From Gammaproteobacteria bacterium (GTDB taxonomy: Bacteria > Pseudomonadota > Gammaproteobacteria > Pseudomonadales > Pseudohongiellaceae): a stretch of DNA of 32,352 bases. Numbering within the stretch: position 1 is the first letter of the stretch; every line of letters begins with the position of its first letter. The position numbers and the translations under genes were made by a program. The stretch is taken from NCBI GenBank assembly GCA_026709135.1, contig JAPOTO010000048.1, positions 1 through 32,352 on the forward strand, written 5' to 3'. Below, piece by piece: positions 20,375-27,417 of the stretch. Under the pieces are notes generated by a model. That model was given only the letters and a program-made list of their open reading frames with translations, was not told the DNA's origin and made no database searches.

Positions 20375-21024
20375 CACGGCAAATCGAAGAGCGCCTGGAG
20401 GCCACGCCGCTGATCGCCCTCGTTCAGGCGGCGGATGAGGAAAGCGCGGTGCGCACCTCGCGGGCTTTGCTGGCGGGGGGCATATCGGTCATCGAAGTGC
20501 TGCTGCGCACCGAGGCCGCGCTCGATTGCCTGGGCGCGGTGGCGCGGGAAGTGCCTGATGCCATCGTGGGCGCGGGCACGGTGCTGTCCGCCGCGCAGGC
20601 CGAAGCCGCGCTCGGCGCGGGAGCGGGGTTTATCGTCTCGCCGGGCCTTGATGAAAGCGTAATCGAGGTGGCCCGCTGCGCGGGAACGCCGGCCTTCCCC
20701 GGAGTCTGCACGGCAACCGAATTGCAACGCGCCCACAATCTCGGCTTGGAGACCGTCAAGTTTTTCCCCGCTCTGGTGGCCGGGGGCATACCCGCCATCA
20801 AAGCGCTGTCGAGCGTTTTCCGCGCCATGCGCTTCATTCCGACCGGTGGCATCGCCCCCGCCAATCTTGCCGATTTTCTCGCGATACCAGCCGTGCTTGC
20901 TTGTGGTGGCAGTTGGCTGACACCGGCAAGCCTGGTCGAAAATGGCGATTTCAGTGGCATTCGCGAACTCGCCAAGCAGGCGGTGGCGGCCACAAGACAG
21001 GTTGCGCGATCCAGGGAAGTCTGA
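20371..21024 (+). CDS. eda: KDPG/KHG aldolase (Entner-Doudoroff)
   Basis: Class I aldolase that splits 2-keto-3-deoxy-6-phosphogluconate into pyruvate and glyceraldehyde-3-phosphate. The protein has 217 residues, close to E. coli Eda (213). Motifs in order are IEVLLRT with Glu42, GAGTVL, FIVSPG, FPGVCTATE, VKFFPA with Schiff-base Lys130, PTGGI and GGSWL. It is translationally coupled to the PL6 gene by a 4-base ATGA overlap and ends the alginate locus. Only 22 bases separate its stop from that of hipA on the other strand, with no terminator visible. KDPGal activity cannot be excluded. Confidence 0.94.
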   Translation: MTRQIEERLEATPLIALVQAADEESAVRTSRALLAGGISVIEVLLRTEAALDCLGAVAREVPDAIVGAGTVLSAAQAEAALGAGAGFIVSPGLDESVIEVARCAGTPAFPGVCTATELQRAHNLGLETVKFFPALVAGGIPAIKALSSVFRAMRFIPTGGIAPANLADFLAIPAVLACGGSWLTPASLVENGDFSGIRELAKQAVAATRQVARSREV

Positions 21025-21046
21025 GAGGTCGGCGCGGCGGCAATGC

Positions 21047-22363
21047 CTACAAATCCAGCCGCAAATTCGATTCGACGGTATCGATCAAGGCGGCGGGAAC
21101 GTCATGCTCGATGGCCAATCTCCGCCATTGCGACACCTGGGCGATGATTTCATCGAGTATCCGATTGATCTTGGCGCGGGTGAACAGCGGGCTCAGCTTC
21201 TCCATCGCGTGGAAGTCCCCGCGGGTGAAATCGTCGCGCTTGCCGTTCATGCTCATCCAGTGGCTGTTGATCCATTTATTTCCCGGTTTGAAGCTGTAGA
21301 CCAGATCGTAGGCCGGGGCGAGTTTCCAGTTGCCGCCTTGCAGAAGGAATGAGAAATTCTTGGCGTGGTCGTCGTGGTTCCTGGCAATGATGTTGAAGAC
21401 CATGCGCCGAAACAGTTGCTCCGCCGCCGGGGCCGGCAGGCCGAGCCGCCGGGCGATGCCGAACAACTCCGCATAGGAGTGCGAGCCGGGCTTTTTGTAA
21501 TCGACGTGGGCCAGGCCGCAGAGGGTTTGCACATGAATTTTGCGGTTGCCGCCGCGGTCAAAGCGCCGGGTGACGAAGTGCCGGCGGTTGCCTTCCGGGA
21601 GCAGCGCGCAGGGCATCATGCTTATGCCGCAGGCGGTTGCCATCAGGTGGTAGACATACTCCATGGCGCCATAGCCGAGCGGGTCGCCGAAGGACTCCCT
21701 GTCGGTGCGGTGTTCGCTTACGCCATCGAACTTGAGCAGGTGATGGCTGAAGCCTTCGGGGGCATCCACTTGCCCTGAGCGGACCTCGGTGAAGTCCCCG
21801 TTGAACGCCACCACCGCCTTCGGCCGGGCGCCGCCGGCGCTGGTGCCGATCGACAACAGCGCCATCATGGCCTCGCGGTCTTCCTGACCGCCGCGGCGCA
21901 ATTCGACGGCGAATCCAGCGCGCTGGTCGAGCACTTGCTGGGCGGTTGCAACGAGCTGGTCCAATTGCAGTTGCTGTGAAGCGTTCAGCCCCTTGAGCCT
22001 GGTGGCGGGCCTGAACTCGAGGGCGCCCACACCGCGTTTGCCGATGTACTGGAGTTTTTCGAGCGGGCTGAGTTCATTCGCCGCGCGGCCCTGGCGGGCG
22101 GCCCATTCCTTGAGAATCGAATTGCCGAAATCATCCGGCAGCGAATCCGCGAGCAACCCCGGCAGCCCGTCAAAAGTTTCCCGCCCCAGGGCTGGGAACG
22201 AATAGATGCGCCTCGCCAGCGGCATGACAATCGGTGAAAGCTCGATGCCGCCATCGATGAATGGGGGCGCGTATTCGAATGCGCCAAGGCCGGTGCCGGC
22301 ATCGAAGCTGGCCGCCCCGACCTGGCCTCCCCGGTAGGTGACTTCAACAACTTGACCTACCAT
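21047..22363 (-). CDS. hipA: HipA-like serine/threonine kinase toxin
   Basis: Type II toxin-antitoxin kinase; in E. coli, HipA phosphorylates GltX and induces persistence. The protein has 438 residues. The N-terminal subdomain covers about 1-110. The Gly-rich loop GTSAGGARPK at 173-182 is the equivalent of the ATP and autophosphorylation loop. The catalytic loop NHDDHAKN is at 329-336 and the metal-binding AYDL at 351-354. All key residues are present, so it looks active. Its start codon lies inside the last codons of hipB (7-base overlap), so translation is coupled. Other HipA-family kinases target other tRNA synthetases; the target here is unknown. Confidence 0.9.
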   Translation of the reverse strand: MVGQVVEVTYRGGQVGAASFDAGTGLGAFEYAPPFIDGGIELSPIVMPLARRIYSFPALGRETFDGLPGLLADSLPDDFGNSILKEWAARQGRAANELSPLEKLQYIGKRGVGALEFRPATRLKGLNASQQLQLDQLVATAQQVLDQRAGFAVELRRGGQEDREAMMALLSIGTSAGGARPKAVVAFNGDFTEVRSGQVDAPEGFSHHLLKFDGVSEHRTDRESFGDPLGYGAMEYVYHLMATACGISMMPCALLPEGNRRHFVTRRFDRGGNRKIHVQTLCGLAHVDYKKPGSHSYAELFGIARRLGLPAPAAEQLFRRMVFNIIARNHDDHAKNFSFLLQGGNWKLAPAYDLVYSFKPGNKWINSHWMSMNGKRDDFTRGDFHAMEKLSPLFTRAKINRILDEIIAQVSQWRRLAIEHDVPAALIDTVESNLRLDL

Positions 22364-22686
22364 GGCGACGGCTCTTCAACCCGGTTCCCGCGCTGGCCCG
22401 AGGCCCTTTGCCGCGCTTTGCCCCTGAGCCGCGCGAGCTGAACCGGGGAAACCTCTTGGCCTGGCAGGAACAGGTCGAGTTCCCCGGCGAGATCAAGGGC
22501 GGACAAAATCGCGATCAGCACTTTCAGCCGGACGTTGCCTTTCTCGGCGTTGAGCACCGCGAGCCGGGAAACGCCAGCGCGTTCCGCGACTTTCATTTGG
22601 GTCATGTTCCGGTTCAGCCGGGCCTTCTTCAGGCGCTCCCCAAGTGCCGCCGCGATTGCGGCGGGGGTATTCTCTCTGCTGTTCAT
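22357..22686 (-). CDS. hipB: HipB-like antitoxin, XRE helix-turn-helix
   Basis: DNA-binding antitoxin of 109 residues that should neutralise HipA and repress the operon. An XRE/Cro-type HTH lies at about 16-70 (LGERLKKARLNRNMTQMKVA, then RAGVSRLAVLNAEKGNVRLK). A basic, probably disordered tail follows. The start at 22686 has no clear ribosome site and opens into an AT-rich leader. The leader contains a short inverted repeat ATCT/AGAT (22708-22717) that could be part of an operator. The order antitoxin then toxin with overlapping ends is the usual hipBA layout. Confidence 0.88.
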   Translation of the reverse strand: MNSRENTPAAIAAALGERLKKARLNRNMTQMKVAERAGVSRLAVLNAEKGNVRLKVLIAILSALDLAGELDLFLPGQEVSPVQLARLRGKARQRASGQRGNRVEEPSPW

Positions 22687-22866
22687 AATGTCGGTTTTTT
22701 CTTATCTATCTTTAGATTTACGGCGTTAAGAACGAATAATAGTACTTTATGAGATGTACATGAATCAACCGAGAGCATCCGTCTGGATAATGCTATAGAG
22801 TGCGTTATTTAATACTTAATTGGGATTTTCAGGAGATAAGTTCGATTATTCACACTTACTAAAAGA
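22687..22866. other. AT-rich intergenic stretch
   Basis: About 180 bases between the hipB start and the ArsA-like stop are strikingly AT-rich against the surrounding GC-rich genes. There is no convincing ORF; a 12-codon frame near 22760 is not credible. It holds the hipBA leader, the weak palindrome at 22708-22717 and TTAATACTTAA near 22810. No perfect promoter could be assigned. The composition suggests acquired DNA or a relaxed regulatory region. Confidence 0.5.
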
Positions 22867-23850
22867 TTACATGAGAAATCGTTTCGAGAATTCCTTCAGG
22901 GCCGCCAAGCCGGCAATATCTTTCGCCGCCAAGCCCAGATGCTCGCGGGGGATGCCGGGCAGGGCCTTTTCGAGCGCGGCGAGGTGGGCTTCCTCCTGGC
23001 TCCGGCGTTCCGCGAGAAACTCTCCGGCGTTGGCGGGAAGGCGCTTGTTCACCACCAGGCAGTCGATCGCCAGCCCCGCCTTGCCGAGCTGTTCATGGAG
23101 TTCGATGGTTTCCAGCACGGGCAGGCGCTCGGCAAGCAGCACAATCACGAATGACGTTCGTTCCGCATCGGCGAACGCATCGCGCAAATGCGCGAACTTG
23201 AGCCGGCGGCGGTTGAGAATCCCGCGGATCCGGCTTTCCCGCTCGGCGGCGGGGTTCTTCTCGCCGACGATGTTTTCCCCCAGGCTCGAATCGGCGCCGA
23301 GTTCGCGGACGAATTCCGCGAAGCGGTCGGCGCGTTCCCGGCGCTGAATCAGGCCCTCGGTCCAGGCGGTCATCATCTCCGGCAGCGCCATGAGCCTGGC
23401 GGTGTGGCCGGAGGGCGCGGTGTCGAAAATCAAATGCTGGTAGTCCTTGCTCCCCTGCTCCACGACTTCCGCCATCTTTTCCAGAATCGCCGCCTCCTGC
23501 ATTCCCGGGGCGTCCTTCGACAGGCCGATGTGCTTGTCGATTTCGCCGTGCAACTGCACTGGCATCAGGCTGTGCAGGGCGCTGGAAACATCCTCCATAT
23601 GCGTCTTGACGGTGGCTTCGGGGTCGAGCTCGAGCCCGTCGAGGCCGGGCGCGAGCCGCACCGGGCGCGGGCCGATTTCGCGCTGGAACAAATGCCCGAG
23701 ATTGTGGGCGGGGTCGGTTGACACGAGCAGGACGCGGCGGCCCGCATTCGCCAAGGCGAGCGCGGCCGCCGCGGACACCGTGGTCTTGCCGACGCCGCCC
23801 TTGCCGCCAAAGAGCGTGATCTGCCTGTCGCGGGCGAGGTTCAGCAGCAA
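22867..23850 (-). CDS. ArsA/Get3-family P-loop ATPase, single domain
   Basis: Soluble SIMIBI ATPase of 327 residues from the chosen start. The deviant Walker A GGKGGVGKTT is at 15-24, the STDPAHN switch at 44-50 and the DTAPSGHT switch II at 143-150; PGMQEA lies around 115. It is a single domain, unlike plasmid ArsA, which has two. Only one Cys is seen, so the arsenite-binding Cys triad and a Get3-type CxxC are missing and arsenite extrusion is unlikely. The start is uncertain: TTG at 23850 gives the usual short lead before the P-loop and GGA lies nearby; GTG at 23898 would add 16 residues overlapping the upstream gene. It overlaps the small Cys-Cys protein gene, so the two are probably translated together. 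Confidence 0.8.
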   Translation of the reverse strand: MLLNLARDRQITLFGGKGGVGKTTVSAAAALALANAGRRVLLVSTDPAHNLGHLFQREIGPRPVRLAPGLDGLELDPEATVKTHMEDVSSALHSLMPVQLHGEIDKHIGLSKDAPGMQEAAILEKMAEVVEQGSKDYQHLIFDTAPSGHTARLMALPEMMTAWTEGLIQRRERADRFAEFVRELGADSSLGENIVGEKNPAAERESRIRGILNRRRLKFAHLRDAFADAERTSFVIVLLAERLPVLETIELHEQLGKAGLAIDCLVVNKRLPANAGEFLAERRSQEEAHLAALEKALPGIPREHLGLAAKDIAGLAALKEFSKRFLM

Positions 23851-24134
23851 TTCACATGATCCAGTGGCGAGCGCTCCATGCCCATGCGCTGGTGCCACTC
23901 GTGGAAGCGCTCGTAAACCACGGGCAGCAGCTCCATCGTGTAGAAGGCGGCGGGGTTGGGAATGCCCATCGATTCGGCAAAGACAAGCAGCATGAACAAG
24001 TCCTCCTCGTCGCGCCCCGCCCGCGCCATCGCCCGCCGGTGGGGCGTGACGTAATACTCGTACAAACCTTGCTCAATGCGTTTGAGCAGGCCCGGCTTGC
24101 CGCGCGAGAGGTTGGTGTCGTCCATTGCCAGCAT
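23841..24134 (-). CDS. Small protein ending in Cys-Cys, partner of the ArsA-like ATPase
   Basis: A 97-residue soluble-looking protein with no signal peptide or clear membrane segment. Notable blocks are LYEYYVTPHRRAMARAGRDE, GIPNPAAFYTMELLPVVYER and the extreme C-terminus HVNCC directly before the stop. I recall an NCBI family name 'cory-CC-star' for small proteins with a terminal CC next to ArsA-type ATPases, which fits, but I could not check it. Function is unknown. A terminal Cys pair suggests metal or thiol chemistry, or handing a C-terminus to the ATPase. A second ATG at 24125 is possible. It lies 48 bases after rnfH on the same strand and overlaps the ATPase gene. Confidence 0.75.
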   Translation of the reverse strand: MLAMDDTNLSRGKPGLLKRIEQGLYEYYVTPHRRAMARAGRDEEDLFMLLVFAESMGIPNPAAFYTMELLPVVYERFHEWHQRMGMERSPLDHVNCC

Positions 24135-24182
24135 GAATCCGAAACAGTTGGGGAATTGTACTTCACACAGCGGCGCTGGTCG

Positions 24183-24530
24183 TCATTCCGCGCGCTTTTT
24201 GCCCGCGCGCAATTTGCGGGCTTGCTTGGGGGTGATTCGCAGGGGGCGGTAGATTTCGATGCGGTCGCGGTCTTTCAGGGTGTAGTCCTTTGGTGCCGGG
24301 GCGCGCTTGCCGTCGAGTTTGCGCGAGAAGATGCCGATGGCCGCGGTGTCCAGGTCGATTTCCGGGAACTGCGCGGCGATGCCGGATTGCCGCAGCGCTT
24401 CCCAGGCGCTCGTTCCCGGCGCAACCCGCATGGCGATGATTCGCTGGGCGGTGGGTGTTCCACACGCGGCGTAGGCGACTTCGATCTCGATGGTGCCCGC
24501 GGCGCGTTGGTTCATGGCGTCATGGGCCAT
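24183..24530 (-). CDS. rnfH: RnfH family ubiquitin-like protein
   Basis: Small beta-grasp protein of up to 115 residues, paired with RatA in gammaproteobacteria; its cellular role is not well established. Family marks are IEIEVAYA near the N-terminus, DLDTAAIGIFSRK in the middle and the strongly conserved DRDRIEIYRPLRITPKQARK, then a basic tail. The start at 24530 overlaps ratA by 11 bases. An ATG at 24515, 4 bases past the ratA stop, would give 110 residues and fits the family length equally well. Neither has a strong ribosome site, consistent with coupling to ratA. Confidence 0.9.
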   Translation of the reverse strand: MAHDAMNQRAAGTIEIEVAYAACGTPTAQRIIAMRVAPGTSAWEALRQSGIAAQFPEIDLDTAAIGIFSRKLDGKRAPAPKDYTLKDRDRIEIYRPLRITPKQARKLRAGKKRAE

Positions 24531-24954
24531 AGATGGTTTTGGCCCTGGCCGCCATGGCCTGGACCATTTCGCCCGCGGTGTCGCGGAACAGGGTGCCGGC
24601 GGCGAGATGGATCAGGCGCGAGCGGAACGCGAAATCCATATCGAGCGTCACCTTGCAGGCGTTTTCGGCGAGGCTTTCGAATCGCCATTGCGCGTCGAAG
24701 CGCGAAAAATCGCCTTCCACGAGTTCCATGTCGATGGCTTCCGGCGGGCGCAGGCGGTTGCGCGTGACGAAGCGCTGGCGGATGCCCGCCTTGCCGAGGC
24801 AAAGCTCGCCGACGAGTTCATCCTCGCTTCTCGACAATACCCTGGCGGACTGGCAATTGGGCAGGAACGACGGATACCGCTCGATGTCGTTGACCAGATC
24901 GAACATCTGCCGCGCCGAATGCGGCAGCAGCGCGCTGCGTACAACCGAGATCAT
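24520..24954 (-). CDS. ratA: RatA family protein (START-like, ubiquinone-binding type)
   Basis: Small START/Coq10-like protein of 144 residues. E. coli RatA was described as an inhibitor of 70S ribosome association, while the fold suggests binding of ubiquinone-like lipids. It aligns by eye along its length with E. coli RatA: SALLPHSARQMFDLVNDIER, YPSFLPNC, KAGIRQRFVTRN, LDMDFAFRSRLIHLAAG, EMVQAMAARAKTIYG. It lies 15 bases after the sodium symporter gene and overlaps rnfH. In related genomes ratA is the direct divergent neighbour of smpB; here the symporter gene lies between. Confidence 0.93.
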   Translation of the reverse strand: MISVVRSALLPHSARQMFDLVNDIERYPSFLPNCQSARVLSRSEDELVGELCLGKAGIRQRFVTRNRLRPPEAIDMELVEGDFSRFDAQWRFESLAENACKVTLDMDFAFRSRLIHLAAGTLFRDTAGEMVQAMAARAKTIYGP

Positions 24955-24969
24955 GTTGGGCCGCCGCCG

Positions 24970-26373
24970 CTAGAAATAAATCTGATACACCGTGCTCAGG
25001 AAGACCACGAGCAGCACCGCCGGGATGATCGTGCCGAGGGAAAAATCGACGTAGCGGTGCAGGCGCGAGCCGCGGTAGTTTGGGTCCCCCACTTCGAGTT
25101 CATCGGTCAGCCCGCTCAGCTTCCAGCGCCAGGCGCAGAAGATGCACACGGTGAACCCCACCAGCGGCAAAATAGTCTCGTAGAACACATCGGACACGAG
25201 GTCGAAAAACGATTTCGACACCCCGCCATAACTCGTGAAATTGGTGAAGAACTCGGAGATTCCAAGCGACATCGTGGCGGGAATGGTGAACACGGCCATC
25301 AATGCCGCCTGCACCAGGATCGCTTTGCGGCGGGAGATGTCGAATTCATCGATCCAGCAACTGATGGGGATTTCGATGATCGAAACCAGCGACGTCAGCG
25401 CCGCGAAAAACACCAGCGTGAAGAAAACGGTGGCGGCGGCGCTCGCGCCGAAATAGCCCACCGCGGCCTCCATCGACAGGAAGATCTTCGGCAGAAAGCT
25501 GAAGATCAGCCCGACGCTGCTCGTCGAGAGATCATCGGTGTTGGTGTTCGGGTCGAAGGCGAAAATCGCCGGCAGGATCAGCAGGCCGGCGAAGAAGGCG
25601 ATGCCGGTATCGGCGACCGCCACCATGCGGGTGGAGCCGGGGATGCTGTCTTCGCGGCTGAAGTACGAGCCGTAGGTGAGCAGGATGCCCATGCCGAGCG
25701 AAAGCGAAAAGAACGCCTGGGCCAGCGCCCCGTTGACCACGGCGAGGTTCATGCGCGAGAAATCGGGCACCAGGTAATAGGCGATGCCGACACTGGCGTT
25801 GTCCAAGGTCAGCACGAAAACCGTCAGCGCGAGCAGCATCACCGCGAGCGTCGGCATCAATACCCGGGCGAGCCGCTCGATTCCGCCTTTCACGCCGCCG
25901 AGCAGAATCACGAATACGAGCACGAGCAGGAAAACCAGATAGGCGAAGGTCGAAGGCCGGGCGACAATCTCGCCGAAACTCGCGTCCTCGGCGAGCATCG
26001 AAAGCCCGCCGCCGAGCAGCTCCCGCAGGTAGACGAGCAGCCAGACCGTAATCACCGAATAGAACACGGCGATCATGAAAGGCGTCAGAATCGCGAGCAT
26101 GCCGACGCCGTGCCAGAGCCTGCTGCCATCTGAAAGCTTGGCGAAAGCGCCCACTGGATTGCGCTGGGTGTTGCGGCCCATGGCGACTTCGGCCATCATC
26201 ACCGGGTAGCAGATCACCGCCACGAAAAACAGATAGACGAGCAAGAACGCGGCGCCGCCGTTTTTCGAGGCCATCACCGGGAAGGCCACGAGGTTGCCGA
26301 GGCCCACCGCCGACCCGGCCGCGGCGAGGATGAATCCCATCCGGGAAGAAAAACCGCCTCTTTCTCGCGCCAT
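24970..26373 (-). CDS. Sodium-dependent transporter, SLC6/NSS family
   Basis: Inner-membrane Na+-coupled symporter of 467 residues with a LeuT-type fold and about 11-12 hydrophobic segments. TM1 carries the family signature [20 protein letters not shown] at 20-39, holding Na+ and substrate sites. TM6-like [20 protein letters not shown] is also typical. Substrate is probably an amino acid or other small amine, but it cannot be told from sequence. The start at 26373 ([20 protein letters not shown]) is chosen since the further upstream frame crosses smpB. Only 33 bases separate it from the divergent smpB start. It is probably cotranscribed with ratA and rnfH. Confidence 0.9.
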   Translation of the reverse strand: MARERGGFSSRMGFILAAAGSAVGLGNLVAFPVMASKNGGAAFLLVYLFFVAVICYPVMMAEVAMGRNTQRNPVGAFAKLSDGSRLWHGVGMLAILTPFMIAVFYSVITVWLLVYLRELLGGGLSMLAEDASFGEIVARPSTFAYLVFLLVLVFVILLGGVKGGIERLARVLMPTLAVMLLALTVFVLTLDNASVGIAYYLVPDFSRMNLAVVNGALAQAFFSLSLGMGILLTYGSYFSREDSIPGSTRMVAVADTGIAFFAGLLILPAIFAFDPNTNTDDLSTSSVGLIFSFLPKIFLSMEAAVGYFGASAAATVFFTLVFFAALTSLVSIIEIPISCWIDEFDISRRKAILVQAALMAVFTIPATMSLGISEFFTNFTSYGGVSKSFFDLVSDVFYETILPLVGFTVCIFCAWRWKLSGLTDELEVGDPNYRGSRLHRYVDFSLGTIIPAVLLVVFLSTVYQIYF

Positions 26374-26406
26374 TCGACTTTGTCCTGTTGTTTCTGGAAG
26401 GCAGCC

Positions 26407-26880
26407 ATGAAAAAGAAAGCACCTGATACCACAATCGTGGTCAACAGGAAAGCGAGCCACGATTACCACATCGAGGAGGGCCTCGAGGCGGGCCTGTGTC
26501 TGCAAGGCTGGGAAGTCAAAAGCCTGCGGGCGAAAAAAGTCCAGTTGACCGACAGCTATGTGCTCATCAAGGACGGCGAGGCCTTCCTCCTCGGCTGCCA
26601 TATCATCCCGCTGCAATCGGCGAGCAGCCACGTCGTCGCCGACCCAGATCGAACCCGCAAGCTGCTGCTCAACAAGAAGGAGTTGTCGAAGCTGTTCGGC
26701 GCCACCTCGCAGAAAGGCTATACCTGCGTCTGCACCAAACTCTACTGGCGCGCCCACCTCGTCAAATGCCGCATCGCCCTCGCCCGGGGCAAGAAGGAAC
26801 ACGACAAGCGCGCGAGCATCAAGGACCGCGAGTGGAGCATCGACAAGCAGCGCATCGTGCGCCAAGCGAACCGCGGCTAA
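26407..26880 (+). CDS. smpB: SsrA-binding protein SmpB
   Basis: Binds tmRNA and delivers it to stalled ribosomes for trans-translation. The protein has 157 residues (E. coli 160). Conserved blocks are [29 protein letters not shown] and [17 protein letters not shown]. The basic C-terminal tail [19 protein letters not shown] becomes helical in the mRNA channel. GGAAGG precedes the ATG at 26407; the frame is open 9 codons upstream without family similarity. It lies 73 bases upstream of the tmRNA gene, its functional partner. With only 33 bases to the symporter gene, any promoter must lie partly inside that gene. Confidence 0.97.
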   Translation: MKKKAPDTTIVVNRKASHDYHIEEGLEAGLCLQGWEVKSLRAKKVQLTDSYVLIKDGEAFLLGCHIIPLQSASSHVVADPDRTRKLLLNKKELSKLFGATSQKGYTCVCTKLYWRAHLVKCRIALARGKKEHDKRASIKDREWSIDKQRIVRQANRG

Positions 26881-26910
26881 AGCGAAGCCTATGGCGCCGC
26901 CCGCCGGGCG

Positions 26911-26941
26911 TTGCACAAAATCATGCCGCTTGTGCTATACT
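26911..26941 (+). promoter_or_regulatory. Promoter of ssrA
   Basis: TTGCAC (26911-26916) and TATACT (26936-26941) are 19 bases apart. An extended -10 (TGC before TATACT) compensates for the long spacer. Transcription would begin around 26948, a few bases before the mature 5' end, consistent with RNase P trimming. Confidence 0.65.
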
Positions 26942-26953
26942 GCGCAGTTCTCC

Positions 26954-27311
26954 GGGGGCGATTCGGATTCGACGCCGGTATCAACTCCCAGGGTGCATGC
27001 CGAGAGGGTAGTGACTCTCGTAAATCAATCGCTGCAACTGACTAGTTGCCGAAGACACGCAGTACGCCCTGGCCGCCTGAGCGCGGCTAGCGATTGCCGA
27101 TGGGATTCCCGTAAACCGTCGTCCGCAATCGTCATACAGAACGGGATCGCGGCAAGACGCGCCTGGCGTTGCGCCGTTAAACCTTTCCAGGCTCGCCCCG
27201 CTCGCCCTGCCCGTCGGGTAGACCGGGGTCAACTCAATAGACGACGCTAAGCATGTAGACCCCGGGGCCGCGAACTGACGGACGGGAGTTCAACTCTCCC
27301 CGCCTCCACCA
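26954..27311 (+). ncRNA. ssrA: tmRNA (transfer-messenger RNA)
   Basis: Rescues ribosomes stalled on broken mRNA together with SmpB. The 358-base RNA begins GGGGGCGATTCGGATTCGAC and ends CCGCCTCCACCA. The acceptor stem pairs 5' GGGGGCG with 3' CGCCTCC, leaving a G-U wobble at the third pair, the known alanine identity element. The T-arm GTTCAACTCTCCC is present near the 3' end. The resume codon follows TAGTT at 27048, and pseudoknot regions fill the middle. CCA is encoded. A strong terminator follows at 27317. It is one-piece tmRNA in the normal place next to smpB. Confidence 0.97.
27048..27080 (+). other. tmRNA proteolysis-tag reading frame
   Basis: Starting at the GCC resume codon, the frame encodes AEDTQYALAA followed by TGA. 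With the alanine carried by the tmRNA itself the tag is AAEDTQYALAA. The C-terminal YALAA is the conserved ClpXP/ClpAP degradation signal; the EDTQ segment is the variable part. Confidence 0.92.
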
Positions 27312-27316
27312 ACACC

Positions 27317-27352
27317 ACCAGCCTCTTCGCCATCGGCGAAGACGGCTGGTTT
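27317..27352 (+). terminator. Rho-independent terminator of ssrA
   Basis: ACCAGCC-TCTTCGCC (27317-27331) pairs with GGCGAAGA-GGCTGGT (27335-27350) with one bulged C, giving a 15-pair stem with a 3-base loop. The T-run is short (TTT then CCC). It begins 6 bases after the tmRNA 3' end. Confidence 0.8.
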
Positions 27353-27417
27353 CCCGCTTCACCGCCCCACTCCCGAACCAGCGGCGCTCCTCCGCTCCGG
27401 TCGGCACTGGAGTCGGG

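Noticed and set aside
22867..23850. Arsenite efflux ATPase ArsA
   Set aside because: Single domain, no arsenite-binding Cys residues, and no arsB, arsC or arsR nearby.
24490..26133. 547-codon plus-strand frame opposite ratA and the symporter
   Set aside because: Highly charged, His/Arg/Glu/Gln-rich repetitive product, the mirror of a hydrophobic membrane protein; ratA and the symporter explain the region.
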